From NCBI GenBank assembly GCA_903871805.1, contig CAIQIE010000056.1, positions 1 to 64,000 of the forward strand: a stretch of DNA of 64,000 nt, in the 5' to 3' direction. Shown piece by piece: positions 18,555-26,529 of this stretch; within the stretch, counting starts at the first letter, position 1, and every line of letters starts with the position of its first letter. The notes under the pieces were generated by a model. The model did not search any database and had not been told where the DNA came from. It saw nothing but the letters and a program-made list of their open reading frames with translations. The DNA comes from an uncultured Planctomycetaceae bacterium (GTDB lineage Bacteria > Planctomycetota > Planctomycetia > Planctomycetales > Planctomycetaceae). The translations under genes and the position numbers were made by a program.

Positions 18555-19243
18555 CAGGCCTCTGACTCCTGTGAATGGGCCGCAAGCCGAAGTTCGCGTT
18601 TCGCACGTGATATCATTTCACGAATACCAGCACGACACTCCGTCAGCCTCGCAAAACGAACCTCCTGAAGACTGCTGACAAACATCAGAATCACTGATGC
18701 AAAAAGTCCCGCAAATGTCGACCAGATCGAATCGCCAAATCGCTCCATGACGAGATTCACGGAAGCCCTGGAAACACCAGATGCGTCCGCCTGAAGTGCT
18801 GATCCAATCGCAAGTACAGTCCCCAGAACACCGCTGAGTGGATAGGCTTCAATCATTGTTCGGGCCGTATGAGCCGCGGTTTCAAACTTCAGTGAATCCA
18901 GATAGCTCCGTTTTTCATCCAGAACCTGCATGCGCAGAAGACACTGGCTTCGATCCTCAGTTCGCAGCGGATCCGACAACACTTCATTCACGTCCTGCAC
19001 AAAAGCGTCTATCTGAGTTGGCAGGGGCGTTGATCGCTCGAGCACACTGCGATATCGCAGCGTTCTGGTATAGTCATCGAGTGTCGCTGCAAGGATCCGC
19101 AAATCGCGGCCACACCAGAATCTCAAATAGACAAAATACAGCAGATGCAGAACCGCAAAACCCACGATGACAGGAGTTGAAAGGCTGGATAAAAATTGAA
19201 GCCACTCACCAACGCTGCCTGATGTCGGTAATCTGTCTGGCAT
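18554..19243 (-). CDS. MotA/TolQ/ExbB-family proton channel protein
   Basis: This 229-residue membrane protein has a first hydrophobic helix at about 22-40 and a cytoplasmic region (about 45-130). Two further helices follow: TMIEAYPLSGVLGTVLAIGSA, the second-helix signature of the MotA/TolQ/ExbB family, and SIWSTFAGLFASVILMFVSS. These form the ion channel stator with the ExbD-like partner encoded directly downstream. It is the first gene of a minus-strand operon of three or four genes (ExbB-like, ExbD-like, anchored hypothetical, small membrane protein). No TonB, TolB or Pal gene is near, so the driven machine is unknown. Confidence 0.85.
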   Translation of the reverse strand: MPDRLPTSGSVGEWLQFLSSLSTPVIVGFAVLHLLYFVYLRFWCGRDLRILAATLDDYTRTLRYRSVLERSTPLPTQIDAFVQDVNEVLSDPLRTEDRSQCLLRMQVLDEKRSYLDSLKFETAAHTARTMIEAYPLSGVLGTVLAIGSALQADASGVSRASVNLVMERFGDSIWSTFAGLFASVILMFVSSLQEVRFARLTECRAGIREMISRAKRELRLAAHSQESEA

Positions 19244-19740
19244 GTGGACGTCATCCCTGAAAAGTCACTCTGCTGCTGTGGTACGCACTGCCATCACATC
19301 TCAGAATCCAAATCTGCCACCCGAAAATGTGTTGCAGAAAGTCCAGCGGACTGGCCCGAGTAAGAGAACATTCAGTGCGTGACCTTGCAGGATAACAGAG
19401 CCAGCGGGGGGCGTCGCAATGGCAAATTCGCCGGTTACGACATTTGCATCGGGAATGCCAAAACTACATCACGCCGCAAACGACTGTGGGCCACCGTCCG
19501 TGTTTGTGCGGAAATTAGGGACGACTGCTTCATGGAATCGCAAGCGGGAACAATGTACAGTTTTCACGAAGTTCCAGTCCTTGAAGCTCTAAAAAAAGTT
19601 TTCGCCGCTGTCACTGTTCGAGGCATGGTGCCGAAAATCTCCTGTCACGAACGCCGCTGGGGCTCGCCGTGACGCGGTTCTGACCGGCAAGTTTTCAGCG
19701 AAACAAACTGCTCTGTCGTGTCTCCGGAAAGGTCTGTGTC
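19244..19740. other. Divergent intergenic region
   Basis: This gap of 497 bases lies between the starts of the ExbB-like operon and the amidohydrolase and should hold both promoters. No gene, hairpin terminator or repeat was recognised in it. Confidence 0.4.
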
Positions 19741-21468
19741 ATGAGGCGATGGATACCGGTATTCCTGATTCTGTTGCTGGCCAGCGACTCCGTATGCTTC
19801 GGACAGGATGCGGATCTCGTCCTGACCAATGCAAAAATCGTCACCGTCAATCCCGCGTTTGCTCTGGCCGACGCGATGGCCATCCGCGGCGATCGAATTC
19901 TGGCCGTGGGAACGAACGAGCAAATTCGGGCCTATGCCGGGCCGTCCACTCGGCAGATCGATCTGAACGGAAAAATGGTACTTCCCGGGCTGATTGATTC
20001 GCACGTACACGCCACCGGAGCGTCCGTCTTTGAGTTCGACCATCCTATCCCCGAAATGGAAACGCTGGCCGATGTCCTGCGTTACATTCAGAAGCGTGCC
20101 GAGACACTTGACGACGGACAGTGGATTTCTGTGAACCAGGTGTTTATTACTCGGTTGAGGGATCAGCGTTTTCCAACGAGGGAAGAACTGGATCAGGTCG
20201 CCCCGCGGAATCCCGTCTGCTTCCGCACCGGGCCCGATGCCGCGCTCAACTCTCTGGCCCTCAGCCTCAACGGTATCGATCGGAATTTCGAAATCACGGA
20301 TGGGCAGCCCGGAAAGATCGAGAAAGATCCGGTGTCCGGCGAACCAAACGGCGTGATTCGCTCCGGCGCCCGGTTCATCAAAATGACATCTGCCGAGAAA
20401 ACTCCTTCGCCGGAACAACAGCAGGAGCAACTTCGCCAACTGCTGGCTGACTACAACTCCGTGGGAATCACAGGCATCGTCCAGCGGAGCACGGATTCTG
20501 CCGGACTCGAACTTTTTGAACGCCTGCAGAAAGACAATCAGCTGACCTGTCGAACGTTTCTGTGCTGGGGGATCTCGCCCGGCGGGGAATGGTCGGAAGT
20601 GCAGGCCAGAATCCGCAAAGCCATTGAACACCCCGCTCACACCTATAACAACATGCTGTGGTTGCGGGGCGTGAAGGTCTTCCTGGACGGTGGAATGCTG
20701 ACTGGCAGTGCGTGGATGCGTGAGCCGTGGGGCGTCAGTTCGATCTATTCCATCACCGACCCGGAATACCGCGGCGTCCTGATGATTGAACCCGAGCGAC
20801 TCTACCAGATCGCAAAGTACTGTCTGGAAAACGATCTTCAGATCACAGCACACTCTGCCGGTGATGGAGCCGTTCATGCTCTGATTGATGCCTACAGACG
20901 CGTCAGTCTGGACTTTCCAGTTCAGGACAAACGCCCCTGCATCACGCATTGCAATTTCATGAGCCCCGAAGCAATTCAAAGCATGAAAGAATTGGGGATC
21001 GTGGCAGACATTCAGCCCGTGTGGCTGTATCTCGACGGAAAAACACTCAGCCGACAGTTTGGAGAACGCAGAACACGCTGGTTTCATCCCTATCGTTCGC
21101 TGTTCGAACAGGGGGTGATTGCCGGAGGTGGATCAGACCACATGCAGAAAATTGGCAGTCTGCGTTCTTTGAATCCCTACAATCCTTTCCTTGGAATGTG
21201 GGCAATGCTCGTCCGACAGCCACGCTGGACAGATGATGTTTTGCACCCCGAAGAATGTGTCTCCAGAGAACAGGCCATCCGGTTCTATACGATTAATAAT
21301 GCCTGGCTGACTTTTGAAGAAAAGGAAAAGGGGTCTCTGGAACCGGGTAAGCTGGCAGATTTTATCGTCGTTGACCGTGACCTGCTGCAGTGCCCTGTCG
21401 CCGAATTTCGCGAGACAAAAGTCGAACAAACATGGCTCGGGGGACGCCAGGTTTACCCCGGACAATAA
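19741..21468 (+). CDS. Exported YtcJ-like metal-dependent amidohydrolase
   Basis: This 575-residue protein belongs to the amidohydrolase 3 group (PF07969). After a signal peptide (MRRWIPVFLILLLASDSVCF) the N-terminal beta-sandwich has LVLTNAKIVTVN and LNGKMVLPGLIDSHVH. The last motif supplies metal ligands His88 and His90. Further ligand motifs are AHSAGDGAVH and the late GGGSDHM. The C-terminus returns to the composite beta domain with GKLADFIVVD. Relatives hydrolyse amides or deformylate small molecules; the substrate cannot be told from sequence. It starts from an ATG with the signal peptide immediately following. The gene stands alone on the plus strand. Confidence 0.9.
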   Translation: MRRWIPVFLILLLASDSVCFGQDADLVLTNAKIVTVNPAFALADAMAIRGDRILAVGTNEQIRAYAGPSTRQIDLNGKMVLPGLIDSHVHATGASVFEFDHPIPEMETLADVLRYIQKRAETLDDGQWISVNQVFITRLRDQRFPTREELDQVAPRNPVCFRTGPDAALNSLALSLNGIDRNFEITDGQPGKIEKDPVSGEPNGVIRSGARFIKMTSAEKTPSPEQQQEQLRQLLADYNSVGITGIVQRSTDSAGLELFERLQKDNQLTCRTFLCWGISPGGEWSEVQARIRKAIEHPAHTYNNMLWLRGVKVFLDGGMLTGSAWMREPWGVSSIYSITDPEYRGVLMIEPERLYQIAKYCLENDLQITAHSAGDGAVHALIDAYRRVSLDFPVQDKRPCITHCNFMSPEAIQSMKELGIVADIQPVWLYLDGKTLSRQFGERRTRWFHPYRSLFEQGVIAGGGSDHMQKIGSLRSLNPYNPFLGMWAMLVRQPRWTDDVLHPEECVSREQAIRFYTINNAWLTFEEKEKGSLEPGKLADFIVVDRDLLQCPVAEFRETKVEQTWLGGRQVYPGQ

Positions 21469-21959
21469 CCGTGCTTTGACAAAGTTATTTGGATTCCGGA
21501 AATCCCCGCAGTCTCTGCGTATTTGCCAGCGCGAACGGATTGCTGCGGTTTCAACGCGGCCCCACGAGCATTCAAAACCGTGACTTTTTCGGGTTTCCGA
21601 ACCGAATTCAGACGGCAGCAGTGGCGATCCCGTTTTGTGCTGTCTGCCTGTACTTCCTGCGGTTTCGGCCGGAAGCCAGAGCACCGCCATGTTCCGCTGG
21701 AGAAATTCCCACGCGATACGACGGCACGGTGCCAGAACGTTGAGTCGGGATTGCCCTCGCAGGTAAAAAATAGCTGATAAATCGATGCTCAGGTGTTTAT
21801 TGGCGATAAAATGACCCGATAATCCTCAGTGCGTCGTCCAGGCGGTACGGAAGGCCTCTTGTTCACTGCACAAATCACGGCTCTCGTCAGTGTGCGTCGC
21901 GTCAGCGTTTCTGCTGCCGTTTCTCGTGCGCGCCCAGCACAAGGCATTACGCAATCCGT
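21469..21959. other. Intergenic stretch, no supported gene
   Basis: This gap of 491 bases lies between two plus-strand genes. A short self-complementary phrase, ctttgacaaag, lies near 21474. No domain-bearing frame and no convincing promoter are visible. Confidence 0.4.
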
Positions 21960-23312
21960 ATGAACCTGACGATCCCCGTTCAGCGTCGAGAACCTCGCTC
22001 TGGCCCAGCGGACCCGCAGGCCACGGCCTGGCGACGGCTCAATGGTCTGCAGCGAATGATGGTTCGCTGGGAACTATTCCAACCACTGAATGCGGCCCAC
22101 GTCGTGGAACTTGCAGGCGGAATTTCCGCGGAGCGTCTGATTGCGGGAATCAGTACGGCAGTATTTCGTCACCTAGCAGGTCCCCTTGAAATCTCTTCGT
22201 CCGGAAATCATCTGCGATTTGTTGACTGGAAAACCACAGAATGCCCCACGCTGACTGTGGAATGCCGCCCAAGTCTCCTGCAGGGCCTGTCTGCGGTTCA
22301 TGCGATTCTGGGGCAGCAGCTAAACATTCCGTTTCCTGAAGGGGGCCACTGGCCCATTCGGTTTCATCTGGTTACTTCTGCAGACCAGCGAAGTTTTTTG
22401 GTTGTGACGTACCGCCACGCAGTCGCAGATTCCCGGAGTATTTCCGCTTTGCTGCGTACGCTGTTTCGGTCTGCTCGTAGTGAACCAGATCCTACAGATC
22501 TTCTGGACCTTGCTCCGGATCTGCATCAGATTCTTCCCGACTTCCAAAGATGGACGTATCCCTTGCGCGTGGCAAGGCAACTCTGGAAAGAGTTTGTGCA
22601 TGGGGCTGTGTCATGGCGTGCGCACGACCGACATCCCACCACCGGGCTTGTGGTGACCGGCGGTGGCGAAGACAATTTGCCGACAGCGCTGCTGAAGGAA
22701 ACGGCACGCAGATATCAGGCCACCGTTCAGGAACTCTTTGTGGCGGCTCTGTTGGATGCCTTTGCCGAACTCCTGCCTCAGCGCTCCAATCGCCTGCGAT
22801 TTGGCATTTACACGCCTGTCGACCTGCGAGCCGAAACAGTTCCGCCAGTACCTGAAGCCTTTGGGCAGATTCTGGGTGGCTATACGCTCAGATTGAGACG
22901 CCCGCGATCAGCCAGTTTTGCACAACTGGTAAAGACAGTGACGGAGGAATCTGCGGTCGTGAAACAGCAACAGGACTATCGACTCTATGAACAGCATCTG
23001 AGATTCACATCGCACATCTGGGATCGACTTCCCGAGGCAGCAAATCGTCTGGCCGGTCCGTTAATCGCACCTGTCGCGGCACTTGCGTCGAATGTGAATC
23101 TCGGCCAATTTCTGTCGGAAGAGATCGCCTGCGGGCAAATTCTGGGGTACACACGGTTCACAGGGACGGGCATTATGACATCCATGATGGCTGGCCTTAC
23201 CACGCTCGGCGACGCATTCAATCTGACCATGACGACTCGCGATGATCTTTATTCTCCGGAAGAGATGCATACCTTTCGCCGACACCTGCAACAACGCCTT
23301 CTCGGACAATGA
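21960..23312 (+). CDS. Stand-alone condensation-domain-like acyltransferase
   Basis: This 450-residue soluble protein has the CoA-dependent acyltransferase / condensation fold. The active-site motif appears as YRHAVADS, with His153 and Asp157 in the HxxxD spacing; the usual second His and Gly are replaced by Arg and Ser. Further family features are an opening block, LNGLQRMMVRWELF, and the late GTGIMTSMMAGLTTLGDAFN region near the expected solvent channel. It could be a wax-ester synthase relative, a Pap-type acyltransferase or a free-standing condensation enzyme. No carrier protein or adenylation gene is adjacent, which argues against a local peptide synthetase. Confidence 0.7.
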   Translation: MNLTIPVQRREPRSGPADPQATAWRRLNGLQRMMVRWELFQPLNAAHVVELAGGISAERLIAGISTAVFRHLAGPLEISSSGNHLRFVDWKTTECPTLTVECRPSLLQGLSAVHAILGQQLNIPFPEGGHWPIRFHLVTSADQRSFLVVTYRHAVADSRSISALLRTLFRSARSEPDPTDLLDLAPDLHQILPDFQRWTYPLRVARQLWKEFVHGAVSWRAHDRHPTTGLVVTGGGEDNLPTALLKETARRYQATVQELFVAALLDAFAELLPQRSNRLRFGIYTPVDLRAETVPPVPEAFGQILGGYTLRLRRPRSASFAQLVKTVTEESAVVKQQQDYRLYEQHLRFTSHIWDRLPEAANRLAGPLIAPVAALASNVNLGQFLSEEIACGQILGYTRFTGTGIMTSMMAGLTTLGDAFNLTMTTRDDLYSPEEMHTFRRHLQQRLLGQ

Positions 23313-24115
23313 GTGCCGCAATGGTCGCGGGATCGGTGTTCGAGTCCAGCACTTGACTCAATGCCTGCGCGAGCCCTCCGGTGGTCAGGCCGACGTCTCC
23401 AGTTGCGATCTCAAAACACCGTATTTCTGAAGGCTTGCTCGCCTCGCCCCGATTCGGGGAGAGGGGTCGGGGGAGAGGGGCTGCGGTGGGGCTGCGATTC
23501 CAGTCTGTATGGTCAGCGGAATTCCATGTATCGCGTGGTCAAGGTGCATTGCACCGTGGGTCCCACTCCCACCGGGTTGGGGTGACTGGCACCGGATTTT
23601 GGCAAAATCACGTCGAATCCGTCAGGCCGCAATTTTGCGGAGCCAATGAACGTAAAGCGTTGCTCAGATTGGCTTTGCAACTTTAGGTGCATGGCACCTG
23701 TGGCCGCGACGCACTCCCACCGGGTTGGGGTGACTGGCACCGGATTTTGGCAAAATCACGTCGCATCCGTCAGGCCGCAATTTTGCGGAGCCAATGAACG
23801 TAAATCGTTTCTCAGATTGGCTTTGCAACTTTAGGTGCATGGCACCTGTGACCGCGGCGGCACCTGTGGCCGCGACGTGGGTGGCTGGCACTGGGTTTGG
23901 GTGGCTGGCACCAGGAGTTCCGCACCAGGAGTTCCTCTTCCGGCCAGGGGTGGTTATACTTTTTTGGCTCGGTCTGTGAGCAGCATAGGCGAACAGGACG
24001 CCCCATGGAGGTCGGTCCGGTTGTATCGAATCCTTGAATTGTTCTGAGGGCAGGCATCGTCCTGCTGGTTCTTTTTTGCCGCTGATTTGTTGCCGTAGTA
24101 GAAAAGGAAGTTCCC
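23313..24115. other. Repeat-rich intergenic region
   Basis: The gap before the sulfatase is mostly repeats. It includes a G-rich block, gattcggggagaggggtcgg, near 23450, and the 148-base tandem duplication at 23564-23859. Repeated phrases of the type gtgactggcacc or gtggctggcacc occur to about 23920. The open frames crossing it are by-products of the repeat and carry no domain. Confidence 0.6.
23564..23859. repeat. Two tandem copies of a 148-bp repeat
   Basis: Copy one is 23564-23711 and copy two 23712-23859. They differ by only a few bases (for example cgaatcc/cgcatcc and the region after acgtaaa). Each contains cactcccaccgggttggggt, the palindrome gccgcaattttgcggagc, and ends with the palindrome ggtgcatggcacc. 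Further truncated ggcacctgtgg units follow directly. The near-identity indicates recent duplication. Confidence 0.85.
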
Positions 24116-25504
24116 GTGAAGACGTTGCAGACGCTGGGATGCCGCTTGTGCCTGTTGCTCGTCATGCAGGTCGCGTCGCTGTCTGCGGCGGAAAATTCCC
24201 AGCCCAATGTGATCCTGATCATGGCTGATGATTTCGGCTATGAATGCCTCACTGCCAACGGAGGTCAGTCGTACCAGACGCCTCACCTTGACACGTTGGC
24301 GGCAACAGGTGTGCGTTTCGATCACTGTCATGTCCAGCCTCTCTGCACTCCCACACGCGTGCAACTGATGACAGGGCGTTACAATGTTCGTAACTACCTG
24401 AACTTTGGGACGCTGGTCCGTTCGGAAACAACCTTTGGGCATTTGTTCAAAGCGGCTGGATATGCCACCGGAGTTTGCGGGAAGTGGCAGTTGGGGCGAG
24501 AGGTGGATTCCCCGCAGCATTTTGGCTTTGAGGAATCATGTCTCTGGCAGCACACACGACGTCCGCCTCGCTATGCCAATCCCGGACTGGAGTACAATGG
24601 TGTCGAAAAGGATTTTGACGAGGGGGAATACGGCCCCGCACTGGTCAATGATTTTGCCCTCGATTTCATTGCAAGGCATCGGGACCGCAGGTTTTTTCTT
24701 TATTATCCGATGATGCTGACTCACGATCCGTTTCAGCCGACCCCCGACAGTAAAAACTGGGATCCAAAGATAAAATCAGAGAACGCACAGAAGAATGTGA
24801 AGCACTTCGCTGATATGACCGCGTATATGGATAAGCTGATCGGACAACTCGTTTTCAGGCTGGAGGAACTCGGCCTGCGAGAGAACACGCTCCTGATTTT
24901 CCTTGGCGACAACGGCACGCTGGGCAGTATTCACAGCCAGTTCAAAGAGAGCAGCTTTAAGGGTGGAAAAGGGCAAACGACTCATCGAGGCACGCATGTT
25001 CCCTGCATCGCCAACTGGCCTGCGGTGATCAGTCGTGGAAGCGTCTGCAGCGATTTGATCAGCAGCACGGATTTTCTGCCTTCGCTCTGCGAAGCCGCTG
25101 GTCTCTCAGTTCCTGATGGGGTCGACGGGATCAGCTTCGTGCCACAACTTCGCGGGGAACGCGGTACGCCCAGAGAATGGCTCTACTCATGGTATTCACC
25201 TCGTCAGCAGGCCGACATGGGGATACGTGAATCCGTGTTTGATCGGAACTTCAAGCTCTATCGAACTGGAGAGCTTTTTGATCTGAGAATCGATCCGGAT
25301 GAAAAGCATCCTCTACAGTCAGGGGTGTCTGACGAGAATGCCGTTTCCGCAGTCAAAAAACTTGGGGCTGTGCTGGAACAGTTCCGGGACGCCCGACCGC
25401 CGGAGCTGGATGAACAATTCCTGAAATCGGTGGTCCGGGATCCAGCAAAGCCAGCGGATCCGCAACAGAAATCAGCAGGTAAGAAGCAGAAGCGTGGTCA
25501 GTGA
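24116..25504 (+). CDS. Secreted type I sulfatase
   Basis: This 462-residue arylsulfatase-A-like enzyme (PF00884) cleaves sulfate esters in the periplasm or outside the cell. The signal peptide (about 1-25) is followed by NVILIMADDFGYE, with metal-binding Asp38 and Asp39. The modification motif CTPTR lies at 77-81, in which Cys77 would become formylglycine, and the next block is LMTGRYNVRNY. Later motifs are GKWQLG, and LGDNGTLG with the second metal-binding Asp-Asn pair. Planctomycetes use many sulfatases on marine polysaccharides. The GTG start at 24116 lies behind AAAAGGAAG. No formylglycine-generating enzyme gene is in the window. Confidence 0.93.
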   Translation: MKTLQTLGCRLCLLLVMQVASLSAAENSQPNVILIMADDFGYECLTANGGQSYQTPHLDTLAATGVRFDHCHVQPLCTPTRVQLMTGRYNVRNYLNFGTLVRSETTFGHLFKAAGYATGVCGKWQLGREVDSPQHFGFEESCLWQHTRRPPRYANPGLEYNGVEKDFDEGEYGPALVNDFALDFIARHRDRRFFLYYPMMLTHDPFQPTPDSKNWDPKIKSENAQKNVKHFADMTAYMDKLIGQLVFRLEELGLRENTLLIFLGDNGTLGSIHSQFKESSFKGGKGQTTHRGTHVPCIANWPAVISRGSVCSDLISSTDFLPSLCEAAGLSVPDGVDGISFVPQLRGERGTPREWLYSWYSPRQQADMGIRESVFDRNFKLYRTGELFDLRIDPDEKHPLQSGVSDENAVSAVKKLGAVLEQFRDARPPELDEQFLKSVVRDPAKPADPQQKSAGKKQKRGQ

Positions 25505-25656
25505 TCCAGAGCTGGTCGCAGCAGTATCGGCTTCTGCCGCTTTTTCACTTTCTGTTCTATTGAGGCCTGCATTCCGAGATGAAGGAAATCTCGGCGATAC
25601 GCTATGCCAGCAATGCCGGTGGACGTGATGTGTCCGGAAACGTTTTTCGGAGTTTT

Positions 25657-26529
25657 TCAGAGTGGCTGGACGTCCACGCTGACCGTCAGTTGATGCTGGC
25701 CGCCTCCAATAAAAACGCCTGTCAGCGGCGGTACGTCGCCGTAATCCCGGCCCCATGCCAGCGTGATGTGATCCTGAGAACAAATTCGGTTGTTGGTGGG
25801 ATCCAGGTCCACCCACTCTCCGCTGCCAAGATAGACGGACAACCATGCATGGGAAGCATCGGCGCCGACAAGGCGAGGTTGCCCGACAGGCGGAATTGTT
25901 CGCAGGTAGCCACTGACGTAACGGCAGGGAATCCCATGCGATCTGAGCATTGCGATCTGAAGGTGAGCAAAATCCTGACAAACACCGCGGCGCAGACGAA
26001 AGACGTCGGTCACGGGAGTATTGACAGTTGTCGCGCGGTTATCGTAGACAAAGTCAGCGTGGATCCGCTTTGTCAGCTCAACCACATTCTGCAGCAGCGG
26101 ACGGAACGCAGACAGTGAGCCTGCCGCATAGGCTCGGATTTCCGGCGTCCAATGAATCCGTGGCGAGCGAAATCGGTATTCCGTTGCATTCTGACAAAAG
26201 GGGTTACTGGAATACCGAAGTGAATCGACAAGTTCCTGCTGAGTGCGCGTGCTGCCCGCGCTGGAGATACCGACTTCATCGATTTTCACCACGATGGCGG
26301 ACGTCACATCCAGATGCTGGTATCCCTCATTAAATGAAAACATGTGCACCGGATTGCCAAAGGCATCAATGCGACGCGTTCGCACGGACGGTTCCGGTGA
26401 AATCACCAGCGAGAATGACTCGACAGACTGCCGATCTACCTGGCGAAACTCAAGCCATGCCTGATTGTGCCCGACGGAAACGGGATCATGGCAACTGTAT
26501 CGCGTTCGATGAATAACTTTATATCTCAC
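25657..26529 (-). CDS. Transglutaminase-like cysteine peptidase (Bact_transglu_N type)
   Basis: This 290-residue protein has an N-terminal beta domain (about 1-80, opening RYKVIHRTRYSC) and a transglutaminase-like core. The catalytic triad is visible: Cys184 in RGVCQDFAH, His227 in DASHAWL and Asp243 in VDLDPTN. Such proteins recur beside circularly permuted ATP-grasp and alpha-E proteins, where they are thought to cleave or form amide bonds in a peptide made by the ligase. The GTG start at 26529 overlaps the stop of that ligase gene by four bases (GTGA), so the two are translationally coupled. Confidence 0.92.
   Translation of the reverse strand: MRYKVIHRTRYSCHDPVSVGHNQAWLEFRQVDRQSVESFSLVISPEPSVRTRRIDAFGNPVHMFSFNEGYQHLDVTSAIVVKIDEVGISSAGSTRTQQELVDSLRYSSNPFCQNATEYRFRSPRIHWTPEIRAYAAGSLSAFRPLLQNVVELTKRIHADFVYDNRATTVNTPVTDVFRLRRGVCQDFAHLQIAMLRSHGIPCRYVSGYLRTIPPVGQPRLVGADASHAWLSVYLGSGEWVDLDPTNNRICSQDHITLAWGRDYGDVPPLTGVFIGGGQHQLTVSVDVQPL

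Noticed and set aside
19645-21087. Minus-strand open frame of 480 codons
   Set aside because: It lies fully inside the amidohydrolase gene on the other strand, has no domain and is explained by that gene's codon bias.
23513-23891. Several short frames with similar peptides
   Set aside because: They arise from the 148-base tandem repeat and its palindromes and are not genes.
23440-23920. CRISPR array
   Set aside because: The repeats are direct 148-base duplications and loose short motifs without regular spacers, and no cas genes are present.
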